A DNA stretch of 64,000 nt. Source: Oceanobacillus sp. HTM 045. GTDB lineage: Bacteria; Pseudomonadota; Alphaproteobacteria; Rhodobacterales; Rhodobacteraceae. The stretch is from contig WNWL01000007.1 in NCBI GenBank assembly GCA_009733745.1, positions 269,069 through 333,068 of the forward strand, given 5' to 3'. Below, one piece after another: positions 23,595-32,032 of the stretch (the first letter of the stretch is position 1; each line of letters starts with the position of its first letter). The notes under the pieces are model-generated. The model was not told the origin of the DNA, ran no database searches, and saw nothing but the letters and a program-made list of their open reading frames with translations. The position numbers were made by a program, and so were the translations under genes.

Positions 23595-25190
23595 CTAGCT
23601 GGCGACGCGCCCGGCGGGCTGCGCCACGCGGTTCCGCTCGGTATCGGACACCCGGGAGGTCCTGGGCGCCGGCGCTGGCTGCCGCCATGGCTGGCGCTTG
23701 AACCAGCTCACGGCGTAGGCGACGATGATCAACACGGCAAAGCCGAAAAGGTTCACCGCCGCGCGGGTCCAGACGTCGCGCCCGACCATGTCGAGCAGCC
23801 ACCCGTCGAACCGCGCCAGCGGGATCGAGACCATGAAGACGGCGAGCGACTGCGTGCCGACCTTGCGGATCACCGGCACCGCGGCGAGGAAGGCGTCCTT
23901 CACCACCCAGCGCCGCCCCCGCTCGCCGATCGCGGCCCATACCAGGACGACGAGCGCCGCGAGATGGGTCAGTTGCAGCACGCCGATCCGCTTGCCCGGC
24001 ACGATCGGCACGTTCTCGAGGAAGAACCGGTCGAGCGCCGGCCAGAGCGCCTTGATCTCGTCGACATAGGCATAGGGCACCGTCAGCACCGCGATCAGGG
24101 CGCAGGCGATCACCACCCCGGCCCGCGCCGGGGCGATCGGGCGGAACCCGGTGCGCAGCTTCTCGCCGCCCGGACCCACCGCGGCCCAGAACAGGTAGGC
24201 CAGCGACAGGAAATGGACGAAGCGGAACAGCCCCTGCGCCGTCTTCCAGCGCAGCGGGTCGATCGCCTCGCGCGTGTCCCACAGGAACGCGCCGCCCCAG
24301 GCCTCCTCCAGGTAGCCCGTCTTCCAAGCGTAGAGGTTGTGCCAGGCGAACGGCAGCGTGAGGATCACGAAGGCCAGCGCCGCGATCACCAGCGCGCGCG
24401 TCACCGGCGGCGGGCGCAGCCAGCCCATGCCGAAGGCGAAGCCGGTGAAGAACACCAGCTGCCAGCCGAACGGGTTGAAGAACCACGTCCCTTCGCCCCA
24501 CGGGTTGCTCGGCAGGTTGAGGAAGGCGAGGTGCTGCCCGAGCCACACCGCCGCCCCGTGCAACGCCGAGCCCTCCTCGCCGCCATATTGCCGCGCGTAG
24601 AAGGCCAGGTTAGTCGCCACCCACAGGATCACCACGAAGGCCGCGACCGCCTCCCGCCCGCCGTGACGGTAGAGCAGCATCACCACCGGGATCATCATCA
24701 GAATGACCAGGTACATCGGCAGGATGTCGAAGAGCCCCGGAACATAGGTCAGCGTCAGCAACCCGATGATCGCCTCGCCGGTGCGCTCGAAGAACGGCAC
24801 GACATAGGGCGCGGTAACGTAGCGCTTGCCCTCCAGGCCGATGCCGTAATGATCGATCGAGAACAGCAGGAGCGCTGTGACGAGGAATATCCCGATATGC
24901 GCCCAGTAGACCTGCCAGACGCGGAACACCACCCGCGCACCGCCCATCAGCCAGCCGCGGTTGACGAACAGCACCCCGAAAGCCATCGCCGAGGCCATGC
25001 CGGAGCAGAAGACGAAGATCTCCGTCGCGTCGGAGAACCCGAACCGGGCCGGGATCCACAGCGTCCAGGTGTTCCCGGGCGTGTGCGCCAGCAGGATGAT
25101 GAACATCGCGATGCCGCGGAAGAAGTCGAGCCGCAGGTCGCGCGGCTTCTTCGCGGGTGCGGCCGAAACGGGCTGGGAAGTCGTGCTCAT
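23595..25190 (-). CDS. opgC: OpgC-type acyltransferase for periplasmic glucans
   Basis: About 531 residues from the ATG at 25190 (an upstream in-frame ATG at 25277 adds an unlikely 29 residues). 'PRDLRLDFFRGIAMFIILLAHTPGN' is the OpgC/acyltransferase-3 start, with many membrane segments, 'FGFSDATEIFVFCSGMASAMAFG' and 'GIGLEGKRYVTAPY' following. OpgC proteins transfer succinyl or other acyl groups to osmoregulated periplasmic glucans in the inner membrane. This fits with opgH in the window, although the two are separated by about 5 kb of unrelated genes. The C-terminal 40 residues are basic and Pro/Ala-rich. Confidence 0.87.
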   Translation of the reverse strand: MSTTSQPVSAAPAKKPRDLRLDFFRGIAMFIILLAHTPGNTWTLWIPARFGFSDATEIFVFCSGMASAMAFGVLFVNRGWLMGGARVVFRVWQVYWAHIGIFLVTALLLFSIDHYGIGLEGKRYVTAPYVVPFFERTGEAIIGLLTLTYVPGLFDILPMYLVILMMIPVVMLLYRHGGREAVAAFVVILWVATNLAFYARQYGGEEGSALHGAAVWLGQHLAFLNLPSNPWGEGTWFFNPFGWQLVFFTGFAFGMGWLRPPPVTRALVIAALAFVILTLPFAWHNLYAWKTGYLEEAWGGAFLWDTREAIDPLRWKTAQGLFRFVHFLSLAYLFWAAVGPGGEKLRTGFRPIAPARAGVVIACALIAVLTVPYAYVDEIKALWPALDRFFLENVPIVPGKRIGVLQLTHLAALVVLVWAAIGERGRRWVVKDAFLAAVPVIRKVGTQSLAVFMVSIPLARFDGWLLDMVGRDVWTRAAVNLFGFAVLIIVAYAVSWFKRQPWRQPAPAPRTSRVSDTERNRVAQPAGRVAS

Positions 25191-25315
25191 GCTGTCGATC
25201 CGGCTACCTCGGCCTCGTCCGCCCGAAAGGGTGAAAACGCACCCTGCTTCGCGCATTCCGGACGAAACTCTTTCCAATCTGATCCGAAATGCCCGGATTC
25301 CCCGTCTTTATCGAC

Positions 25316-25336
25316 GTCACATCACCCATATGTGAC
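25316..25336. promoter_or_regulatory. Inverted repeat GTCACAT-N7-ATGTGAC
   Basis: A perfect 7-bp dyad (25316-25322 and 25330-25336) in the divergent region between opgC and the YeeE/YedE gene, in an AT-richer patch. The spacing of arms (21 bp overall) suits a dimeric helix-turn-helix regulator. The regulator is unknown, and the site could serve either gene. Confidence 0.45.
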
Positions 25337-25383
25337 CCTTTGCGACGTCGTCTATTCCTTTTTGCAGTGCAGCGCGGGGGACA

Positions 25384-25403
25384 TATCACGACATGTCGTG
25401 ATA
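25384..25403. promoter_or_regulatory. Perfect 20-bp palindromic operator upstream of the sulfur transporter
   Basis: TATCACGACA is followed immediately by its exact reverse complement TGTCGTGATA, ending 37 bases before the start of the YeeE/YedE gene. Such an uninterrupted palindrome at the promoter position is a strong operator candidate. It does not fit the FnrL (TTGAT-N4-ATCAA) or SqrR/BigR-type sites as I know them, so the regulator is not identified. Confidence 0.65.
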
Positions 25404-25440
25404 CGAGCCCTCAGCGGGTTTCCGTCGCAGGAGAAAGAAG

Positions 25441-26625
25441 ATGCAGAAGCCGGTGATCGTGTTCGCGCTCGCCGCATTGGCCGTCCTCGCATGGCTGGCA
25501 TTCGACGCCCGCGGCGGGCTTGACGGCTCGGGCCTGAGCCATGTCGCCGCGGTCGCCGTCGGCGGGCTGGCGGGTATCGCGCTCTACCATGCAAGCTTCG
25601 GATTCACCGCTGCCTGGCGCCGCCTCGTGCGCGAGCGCCGCGGCGCAGGGCTGCGCGCGCAGATCGTCCTGATCCTTCTGACCTGCGCCATCTCCTACCC
25701 GCTGATCGTCTGGGGCGCGGAGATCGGCTTGCCCGCCCGCGGCTTCATCCTGCCGATGGGCGTGGCCTCCGCTATCGGCGCCTTCACCTTCGGCGTCGGC
25801 ATGCAGCTCGGCGGCGGCTGCGCCTCGGGCACGCTCTTCACCGTCGGCGGCGGCTCGACGCGCATGGTGATCGTGCTTGCCTTCTTCATCGCCGGGTCGG
25901 TGATCGCGACCGCGCACTGGGATTTCTGGCGCGCCATGCCCCGCATGGGCGGCGTCTCGCTGACGAAGGAACTGGGCGTCATGGGTGCGCTCGGCGCGAT
26001 GGCCGCGGTCTTCGGCGCGATCTGGGCCTTCACCGTCTGGCTTGAGCGTCGCGCCCACGGCAGCCTCGAGGCCCCACGCCCCACCGGCCCGATCCTGACC
26101 GGCCCCTGGTCGCTGATCCTCGGCGCCGTGGCGCTGGCGGTGGTCGGCATCGGCACCTTCCTCGCGCTCGGCCGCCCCTGGGGCGTGACCTCCGGCTTCG
26201 CGCTCTGGGGCGCGCAGATCCTCGACGCCGCGGGCGTGCCGGTGCGCGAATGGACCTATTGGCAGCCCGAATGGCGCCAGAACCAGATCGCCAACGGCCC
26301 GTTCTCCGACGGCACCTCGCTGATGAATTTCGCCATCATCCTCGGCGCGATGACCGCCGCGGCGCTGGCCGGAAAGTGGTCGCCGAGCCTGAAGCTCTCC
26401 CGCCGCGACCTGCTGACCGCCGTGATCGGCGGGCTGTTGATGGGCTACGGCGCGCGCCTCGCCTATGGCTGCAACATCGGCGCCTATCTCGGCGGCATGG
26501 TCTCCGGCTCGCTGCACGGCTGGTGGTGGCTGATCTGGGGCTTCGCCGGCTCGATCCTCGGCACGCGCCTGCGCGGCTGGCTGGAGATGGACCCACCGCT
26601 GGCACCACGGCAGGCGGCGATCTGA
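25441..26625 (+). CDS. YeeE/YedE-family (thiosulfate/sulfur) transporter
   Basis: 394 residues with about ten membrane segments in two similar halves. The substrate-path motifs with conserved cysteines are clear: 'FGVGMQLGGGCASGTLFTVGGGS' in the first half and 'GYGARLAYGCNIGAYLGGMVSGSLHGWWWL' in the second. This matches the YeeE/TsuA family, in which these cysteines pass thiosulfate or related sulfur through the membrane. GGAGAAAG precedes the ATG. It is followed after 36 bases by a secreted DUF302 protein, a common partner. The palindrome at 25384-25403 probably controls both. Confidence 0.92.
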   Translation: MQKPVIVFALAALAVLAWLAFDARGGLDGSGLSHVAAVAVGGLAGIALYHASFGFTAAWRRLVRERRGAGLRAQIVLILLTCAISYPLIVWGAEIGLPARGFILPMGVASAIGAFTFGVGMQLGGGCASGTLFTVGGGSTRMVIVLAFFIAGSVIATAHWDFWRAMPRMGGVSLTKELGVMGALGAMAAVFGAIWAFTVWLERRAHGSLEAPRPTGPILTGPWSLILGAVALAVVGIGTFLALGRPWGVTSGFALWGAQILDAAGVPVREWTYWQPEWRQNQIANGPFSDGTSLMNFAIILGAMTAAALAGKWSPSLKLSRRDLLTAVIGGLLMGYGARLAYGCNIGAYLGGMVSGSLHGWWWLIWGFAGSILGTRLRGWLEMDPPLAPRQAAI

Positions 26626-26661
26626 CGGCGGCACGGAACTGAACCGACAGGGAGACAAGGA

Positions 26662-27156
26662 ATGTTCAGGAAAGCCCTTCTCGCCCTCGCGCTGGCCCTC
26701 GCTCTCCCCGGCCTCGCCTTCACCGGTCTTGCGCGCGCCGCCGATGTCGGCACGCTGGAGGGCTGGGCCGTCCACGAGACCGCGATCCCCTATGACGAGT
26801 TGATCGACCGACTGAAGGAGGCGGTGAAGGCCGAGGGCCTGATCGTCGTCACCCAGGCCGGCCCGACCGAGGCTGCAGCCAGGCGCGGCATCACAATTCC
26901 GGGCAACCGCGTGCTCGGCGTCTTCAACAACGACTACGCGGTGCGGGTGATCGGGCTCTCCGTCGCGGCGATGATCGAGGCGCCGATCCGGTTCTACGTC
27001 ACCGAGGAGGAAGGCGGCGCCTCCACCCTCTCCTACAAGACCCCGAGCTTCGTCTTCGCGCCCTATCTCGCCGAGGGCGGCGCGGAGCTTGAGGCCATCG
27101 CGGCGGAACTGGACGCGAGATTCGCCGCGATCGCCGCCCGCGCCGTCAGCCGCTGA
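26662..27156 (+). CDS. Secreted DUF302 domain protein
   Basis: 164 residues. It has a signal peptide (basic MFRK, then a Leu/Ala-rich core) with cleavage likely after 'GLARA'. The mature part shows the DUF302 pattern 'DELIDRLKEAVKAEGLIVVTQAGPTEAAARRG', 'IPGNRVLGVFNNDYAVRVI' and 'APIRFYVTEEEGGASTLSYKTPSFVF'. The domain is found with sulfur-oxidation and YeeE genes, but its ligand is not established. GGGAGACAAGG precedes the start. Its 3' end overlaps the convergent gene at 27146 by 11 bases. Confidence 0.88.
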   Translation: MFRKALLALALALALPGLAFTGLARAADVGTLEGWAVHETAIPYDELIDRLKEAVKAEGLIVVTQAGPTEAAARRGITIPGNRVLGVFNNDYAVRVIGLSVAAMIEAPIRFYVTEEEGGASTLSYKTPSFVFAPYLAEGGAELEAIAAELDARFAAIAARAVSR

Positions 27157-28150
27157 CCGCCGCCCCGGCGATCCGCGACAGGAAATAGGCCGTCATCGCC
27201 GCCCCGTCGCGGTCGATCTCGGCCATCGTCTCGGCCGCGGCTTCCACCGGGCAGGCGGCGAGCCCCTCCTCGGTCAGCATGTTGGCCAGCGCCTCGGCGC
27301 TGCCGGGCCGGGGCATCCGCCAGCGGTCGCCGAAATGCGCCGCGGCGCCTTCCGTGGCGAGGACCGGCGTGCCGAGGCGCAGCGCCTCCGCCACGATCAC
27401 GTCCTCGCCGGCCTGCGGCGCGCCCGGCAGCACCGCGAGGTCGAGCGTGCGCAAGCCGGCGTCGAGGTCATGCAGCTCCGGGCGCAGCACCAGCCCGTCG
27501 ATGGCGGGCGGCAGGCGCAGGCCGCGCACCCATCCGCCGCCGAGCAGGATGCCGCCGGGCCAGCCGCCGCGGCGGCGCGCGAGGATTTCCAGCACCTCTT
27601 CCCAGCCCCGGGCCGCGTCCGGCCCCGCCGGGCCGACCCAGCCGATCATCCCGCTGCCGATCCGCGGCGCGGGGTAGCGGCGCGTCGCGGGGAGGTAGGG
27701 CAGCCGCACCGCGCGCCCGGTCGCGAGCCGGTCGCCGAGATAGATATCCGAGGTCGCGGCGGCGATCCCGCCGGTGTCCGCCCCGCGTGGCACCGGGAAC
27801 GGCCCGTGATCGCGCACGACCGCCAGCCCTGCCTCCTCGCCCCAGCCACAGCCGAGCGCCGCCGCGCCGATGCAATGCGCGGTCTGCCAGGCACGGGCGG
27901 CGCCGAACCCAGCCATCGTCCCGGCATCCTGGCGGGTCAACGCGGCGCGCTCCACGACTGCAACCCTGGCGAACCCGTCCCGCGCCTCGGCGACCTGCTC
28001 CACGGTCAGGCCCGGCCGGCGGGCGAGCAGAAGGTCGGCCCGGGCCCCTGCGCCGCGGTAGAGTTCCGCGACCTGCCCGAGCCGCAGACTCACCGGGTCG
28101 AACCGGTCGCCCGGCGGGCAATCGGCAATGACAACGACAGTTCGGCTCAT
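27146..28150 (-). CDS. Glycosyltransferase-like protein (GT-B type)
   Basis: 334 residues. It begins 'RTVVVIADCPPGDRFDPVSLRLGQVAELY', a Rossmann-like start, and has a C-terminal half with 'IGWVGPAGPDAARGWEEVLEIL', 'DAGLRTLDLAVLPGAPQAGEDVIVAEALRLGTPVLATEGAAAHFGD', which resembles the donor-binding E-x7-E region of GT4 enzymes (E in 'AGEDVIVAEAL'). It is the last gene of a five-gene overlapping minus-strand operon (ATGA with the gene upstream) just downstream of the flagellar genes. The gene before last but one is similar in kind. A sugar transfer role is likely; the acceptor is unknown. Confidence 0.65.
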   Translation of the reverse strand: MSRTVVVIADCPPGDRFDPVSLRLGQVAELYRGAGARADLLLARRPGLTVEQVAEARDGFARVAVVERAALTRQDAGTMAGFGAARAWQTAHCIGAAALGCGWGEEAGLAVVRDHGPFPVPRGADTGGIAAATSDIYLGDRLATGRAVRLPYLPATRRYPAPRIGSGMIGWVGPAGPDAARGWEEVLEILARRRGGWPGGILLGGGWVRGLRLPPAIDGLVLRPELHDLDAGLRTLDLAVLPGAPQAGEDVIVAEALRLGTPVLATEGAAAHFGDRWRMPRPGSAEALANMLTEEGLAACPVEAAAETMAEIDRDGAAMTAYFLSRIAGAAVSG

Positions 28151-29103
28151 GCCGAAGCATCCCAGTCAAACTCGGACAACTCGTCGGTGAATTCTTCGCC
28201 GAACAGCCCCGGCAGCGGCGGCGGCACGCCGACGCCAATTCCCGTGACTTCCGCCGATCCGCCGGAAATCCTGACATCCCCCCGCCCCACGATCCGCAAC
28301 CGCACCCCGCCAACCACCCCCCGCCGCCCCGGTTGGACCGGTACACGGCCGATTTCGACGGCGAGGCCGGCGGTGGCGCCGGTCAGCGCGATCTCGACCA
28401 GTCGCCCCGCCCCGCCGAGCGGCGGGAGCGCGAAATTCACGGGAACGGGTCCAGTCCGGACGGCTCCGCGGGCCATGATCGCACCCGCCTCGTCCGGACC
28501 GGCGCCGCGGAGGCACCAGACCGGGTCGAACCAGATCATCGCGCCCCCATCCGGCTCAAACCCGATATCCGTGACCAGGCCGCCCGACCGCGCGAATGCG
28601 AGCGCGGTGTCGAAGGCATCGCGGCGGTCCTCGAGGTGATCCGCGACGAAAGCCCCGAGCCGCACTGCCATGCCCTCACCCTCGGGACCCGCCGGCACGC
28701 AAATGGCACCGCCAAGCGGCTCGGACCAGACCTTGCGCCATCCACTGCCCAGTTCGCCGTCTTCCGCGGTGCGCACGATCGCAGGCGGCTTGCCCGCGAG
28801 CCGCCCGGCGCGCGCGACAAGCTGCACCGGATCGTCCGGCAGGTCGCGAAGATCGAGCAGCACGTCGCAGCCCCGCAGCGCCGGCATCCCCGCGGCATCG
28901 GTCCTGCCGATCGGCGCGGGACGGTCCTCCCAGACCGCCGCGCCGACCCGGCGCAGGAAGGCGTCCCTCAGCGGGCCGAACCGCAACGGCGCCCGCGCCC
29001 CGTTCATGCAGAAGGGCATCGAATGCGACTGCGCCGCGATCACCGCCGGCCGGTCCATGCCGGCGACGGCTTCCGCCAGCACCAGTTCGCCGAACCAGCT
29101 CAT
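28147..29103 (-). CDS. Uncharacterised protein of the five-gene operon
   Basis: 318 residues from the ATG at 29103, which overlaps the stop of the upstream gene (ATGA). I do not recognise a family. Visible features are an N-terminal 'RPAVIAAQSHSMPFCMNGA' (His/Cys-containing), a Rossmann-like middle ('CDVLLDLRDLPDDPVQLVARAGRLAGKPPAIVR'), 'DPVWCLRGAGPDEAG' and a beta-rich, Gly-rich C-terminal half ending in 'FGEEFTDELSEFDWD', an acidic tail. No signal peptide or membrane segment. Its place between two glycosyltransferase-like genes suggests a shared pathway. Confidence 0.6.
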   Translation of the reverse strand: MSWFGELVLAEAVAGMDRPAVIAAQSHSMPFCMNGARAPLRFGPLRDAFLRRVGAAVWEDRPAPIGRTDAAGMPALRGCDVLLDLRDLPDDPVQLVARAGRLAGKPPAIVRTAEDGELGSGWRKVWSEPLGGAICVPAGPEGEGMAVRLGAFVADHLEDRRDAFDTALAFARSGGLVTDIGFEPDGGAMIWFDPVWCLRGAGPDEAGAIMARGAVRTGPVPVNFALPPLGGAGRLVEIALTGATAGLAVEIGRVPVQPGRRGVVGGVRLRIVGRGDVRISGGSAEVTGIGVGVPPPLPGLFGEEFTDELSEFDWDASA

Positions 29104-30119
29104 GCCTGCTCCCGGAAAGCCGCGCTCCCGGCGACGGCCGCATCGACGAAACCGCGCACGGCTTCCAGCAGCCGCGAGGGCGATGACGCCGTGGCCAGCG
29201 CCTCGTCTATCCGAACCGGCCCGGCCACGGGCACCGCCTCCCGGAGGAAGCCGGTCACGTCTTCGAGGCTCTTTCCCCGCCCGATCCGCAGCAGCGGCCG
29301 AGTGAACAGCACCGCCAGGTCGGCGGCAGAGAGGAACGGCGCCCCCTCCGCGACGACGACGGCCCCGCTCCCCGCAACCAGCCGTGCAACACATCCGCGC
29401 CGGACCGTGCGGACCCATCGCACCCGGTCCGACAACCCAAACCCGGCGGCGAGTGCGGCCAACGGCCAGCGCGGCCGCGGTTCCGGCCCGCAGAAGGTCA
29501 GCTGCCCCGTGAACCCCGACAGCGCGGCGCCTCGAAGCAGAAGATGCGCCTGCCCGGCATCCAGCCCGGCGGCAACGACGCCACCCGCCGTGACCGCACC
29601 GTCGATCAGCCGTTGCGCCGTGATCCGGTCCACCGGCGGCTGCAGGACATGAAGCCCCCCGGGAACTTCGGCGCCCGACGCCGCCTGCAACGCCTTGAGC
29701 ATGTCACGAGACGGCGCGGCGGCAGCCCGCAGCGTGCGCCTGTAGCGCGAAAGCCCCGCCCCGGTGCGTGCTCGGTCACCGCGCAGGACTGCACCGACCG
29801 GGTCCGCGAGGTCTCCGCTCCCGGGCGGCTCCGAGAGATGATCCAGCGCATCGAACACAAGCGCAACCGGGAACCGCGCCGCGATTTCGCGCGCCAGCCT
29901 GCCGTCGACCCCGAACGCCCCGACCGCAAGAATGGGCGTGTGCCGCCGCTCGCGGCCGAGCCGGAGCGCAGCGTCGCCGGGCGTGTGCTGACCGGCCCGC
30001 AGGATCTCGACCTCCTCCGTCGCCGCGAGCAGCAGGAGCGTGCCGCGCATGCGGTCGAGCGGGTCATCCGGGTCGTCCGGGGGTCCGACAACTACGATCC
30101 GCTTCGCGCGAGACGGCAC
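29100..30119 (-). CDS. Glycosyltransferase-like protein
   Basis: 339 residues from a GTG at 30119, two bases after the preceding stop. The start 'AKRIVVVGPPDDPDDPLDRMRGTLLLLAAT' and strands 'PVALVFDALDHLSEP', 'LTFCGPEPRPRWPLAAL' and 'GSGAVVVAEGAPFLSAADLAVLF' are those of a two-domain GT-B-like protein, with helices between. A clear E-x7-E motif is not present, so it could be a degenerate or non-catalytic member. It lies in the overlapping operon with the 27146-28150 gene, which is similar in size and layout; the two may act together. Confidence 0.55.
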   Translation of the reverse strand: MPSRAKRIVVVGPPDDPDDPLDRMRGTLLLLAATEEVEILRAGQHTPGDAALRLGRERRHTPILAVGAFGVDGRLAREIAARFPVALVFDALDHLSEPPGSGDLADPVGAVLRGDRARTGAGLSRYRRTLRAAAAPSRDMLKALQAASGAEVPGGLHVLQPPVDRITAQRLIDGAVTAGGVVAAGLDAGQAHLLLRGAALSGFTGQLTFCGPEPRPRWPLAALAAGFGLSDRVRWVRTVRRGCVARLVAGSGAVVVAEGAPFLSAADLAVLFTRPLLRIGRGKSLEDVTGFLREAVPVAGPVRIDEALATASSPSRLLEAVRGFVDAAVAGSAAFREQA

Positions 30120-30121
30120 GA

Positions 30122-30928
30122 TCAGGGCTTCCCGGCGGCGTCGCGGGCAGCCAGCATGGTCTCGACATGGCCGATCAGTTCCGCCAGCAGCAGCGGCCGC
30201 TCGGAGGCGGGCAGCGCCGGTTCGGCCCCGGCGCGGAACAGCGCGCGGCGCAACTCGTCCACCTCGGCGCGGAGCGACGCGAGTTCCACGAGAAGGTGCT
30301 CCGGATCGACCCGGCCCGCGACGAGCGGGTGCCGGGCGAGCACCCGGCCACTGTCCTTCGCCACCACCTCGATCATGCGCAGGCCGTCATCGAGCGCCTC
30401 TGCCGGCATCTCGAAGCGGAACGCCCCGCTGCCGCCTGCCGCCATCTCGACCGGCCCAAGTTCCGCCCCGTCGATGCACACCGCCATGTCCGGAAGCACC
30501 GCCCCGGCTTCGATTCGCGCGGTGCCATGCAGGATACCCTGCCGCAGCCCGCCAATCTCAACGCTCACCGTCCCGGCCATCGCGGCGCCCTCCGTGAAGT
30601 TCTTGAGTTCCCGCAGCGTCGCGAACCGGTGGCGGAAGAAATCCGCGTCGTCGCCAGCCCTGCGCAAGCTGCACGCCACCGGCACCGCTCCCGGCAGCGC
30701 GTCGGCCACCCGCCGCGGGATCCGCAATGAGAAAGCGCAGTGCGGGTCGGGCGCTCCCTCGAACAGCGCCGGATGGCCCAGAAGTGCCGTGACCGGGCCG
30801 GACGCGGGCAGTTGCCAGACCGGCTCGCCATCGATCCGCAGCGACACCCAGGCCGGCACGCCCCCGGCCGGCGCGGCCCATCCCCGGAACGTGCCGGAGC
30901 GCGGGTCGAGTTCCGCCGCCGCGTTCAT
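30122..30928 (-). CDS. Uncharacterised protein with beta-sandwich-like repeats and C-terminal helix
   Basis: 268 residues; the ATG at 30928 overlaps the upstream stop (ATGA). The N-terminal two thirds appear to hold two similar beta-rich units ('WVSLRIDGEPVWQLPASGP' with 'HCAFSLRIPRRV', and 'MAVCIDGAELGPVEMAAGGSGAFRFEMP'). The 'xDG...G..F.F.IP' pattern is that of carbohydrate-associated beta domains seen in some glycosyltransferase operons. The C-terminal 60 residues are helical with a Leu/Arg/Glu pattern ('ELASLRAEVDELRRALF'), possibly a coiled coil. I cannot name the family. Confidence 0.6.
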   Translation of the reverse strand: MNAAAELDPRSGTFRGWAAPAGGVPAWVSLRIDGEPVWQLPASGPVTALLGHPALFEGAPDPHCAFSLRIPRRVADALPGAVPVACSLRRAGDDADFFRHRFATLRELKNFTEGAAMAGTVSVEIGGLRQGILHGTARIEAGAVLPDMAVCIDGAELGPVEMAAGGSGAFRFEMPAEALDDGLRMIEVVAKDSGRVLARHPLVAGRVDPEHLLVELASLRAEVDELRRALFRAGAEPALPASERPLLLAELIGHVETMLAARDAAGKP

Positions 30929-31554
30929 GCTGCACCGTCCGCGTCGCGCAGCGAGATGCGCAGGGTCTCGATGTCGACCTGGCACATTCGCGGCGCGTGC
31001 AGGATCATGTCGACCCAGGCCGAGATCCGCCGGTCGAACGGCACGCGCACGCCGCCGAGGTCGAACGCCACCTGCCGGTCGCCCGTGTCGAGCACCACCG
31101 TTTCGTGCAGCACCTCGTGCGCATCGCCCGCGAGCACGTTGAGCCTCAGGAAGCAGGTCAGGGGCCGGCTCACCCGCAGCCGCAGCGCCACCTCCACCCG
31201 CCGCGTCGGGCCGATCGCCGCGATCGCCTCGCCGGACAGGTCGGCGACGAGCGAGGCGAACCCGCCCGAGAAGTCGAAGAATGCAAGGCGCAGCGACGGC
31301 TGCCTGCCGGGTCGCAGGACCTGCGACCAGGAAAAAACGCTGCACGCCGGGTCGGCATCGTGGAATAGCTTCAGCCCGGCGCAGACCGGATCGCCCGAAG
31401 CCGGGTTGTCGGCGCGGGGCGGGTCGACCGGCGCCGCCAGCACGGGCAGCGCGCTCTGCCAGAGCGTGCCGGGCGCAAATCCGGCGTGCCCCGCGGCGGC
31501 TGCGCCGGGCTTCCGCGCCCCTACGGCAAGTTCTCGCAACCGGCGCCGGGCCAT
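30925..31554 (-). CDS. Uncharacterised protein, first gene of the five-gene operon
   Basis: 209 residues. A basic N-terminus ('ARRRLRELAVGARKPG') is followed by a beta-rich domain: 'LKLFHDADPACSVFSWSQV', 'PSLRLAFFDFSGGFASLVADLSGEAIAAIG', 'VALRLRVSRPLTCFLRLNVLAGDAHEVLHETVVLDTGD', 'SAWVDMILHAPRMCQVDIETLRIS'. The pattern repeats in many Rhodobacterales as a conserved hypothetical close to flagellar genes. No catalytic motif was found. It overlaps the next gene by four bases. About 100 bases separate it from the FliJ-like gene upstream on the same strand, so read-through from the flagellar operon is possible. Confidence 0.6.
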   Translation of the reverse strand: MARRRLRELAVGARKPGAAAAGHAGFAPGTLWQSALPVLAAPVDPPRADNPASGDPVCAGLKLFHDADPACSVFSWSQVLRPGRQPSLRLAFFDFSGGFASLVADLSGEAIAAIGPTRRVEVALRLRVSRPLTCFLRLNVLAGDAHEVLHETVVLDTGDRQVAFDLGGVRVPFDRRISAWVDMILHAPRMCQVDIETLRISLRDADGAA

Positions 31555-31651
31555 CCTGTCCTTCCGCTCCGCCGTGCCTCTCGGTCATCCCGCTATACCC
31601 GCGCCCGCGCCGCGGAGAAAGCGGTAGCCGGCATCGCAGATGCCCGCGCCG

Positions 31652-32032
31652 TCAGGCCGACCGCTCTGCGCGCCGCCGCGCGTCCTGCCGCGCGCGTTCC
31701 AGCAGCCGGATCACCGCCTGTTCGCGCCCGAGAGCTGTTGCAAGCGCCGCGCGCCCGGCCGCCGCAGCGCGATCCGCCTGCGCGGCGGAATCTTCCGCCG
31801 CATCGGCCCGGAGCGCGAGATGGTGCTGCCAGCGCGCGTGCGATTCGAGGTCGAAGGCGGAGCCGGGCGCCTCTCGCGGCGCTTCAGCCATCTGTGCCCG
31901 CAGTTGCGCAGATTCGGCCCGATGATGCTCGGCGCGGGCGGTGATCGCCGCGAGCTTCGCCATCTCCGCCTTCTTCGCCGCTTCGAGCGCCTTCAGCATC
32001 CGGACCAGCGCGCCGGGCGAGAGGCCGCTCAT
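31652..32032 (-). CDS. FliJ-like flagellar export protein
   Basis: 126 residues from the ATG at 32032, which overlaps the flhB stop (ATGA). It is almost entirely helical and Ala/Arg/Glu-rich, with a heptad-like pattern ('LVRMLKALEAAKKAEMAKLAAITARAEHHRAESAQLRAQM', later 'AVIRLLERARQDARRRAE'), i.e. an antiparallel coiled coil. That shape, the size and the position after flhB fit the stalk protein FliJ of the export ATPase, whose sequence is poorly conserved. Assignment is from structure pattern and context only. Confidence 0.65.
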   Translation of the reverse strand: MSGLSPGALVRMLKALEAAKKAEMAKLAAITARAEHHRAESAQLRAQMAEAPREAPGSAFDLESHARWQHHLALRADAAEDSAAQADRAAAAGRAALATALGREQAVIRLLERARQDARRRAERSA

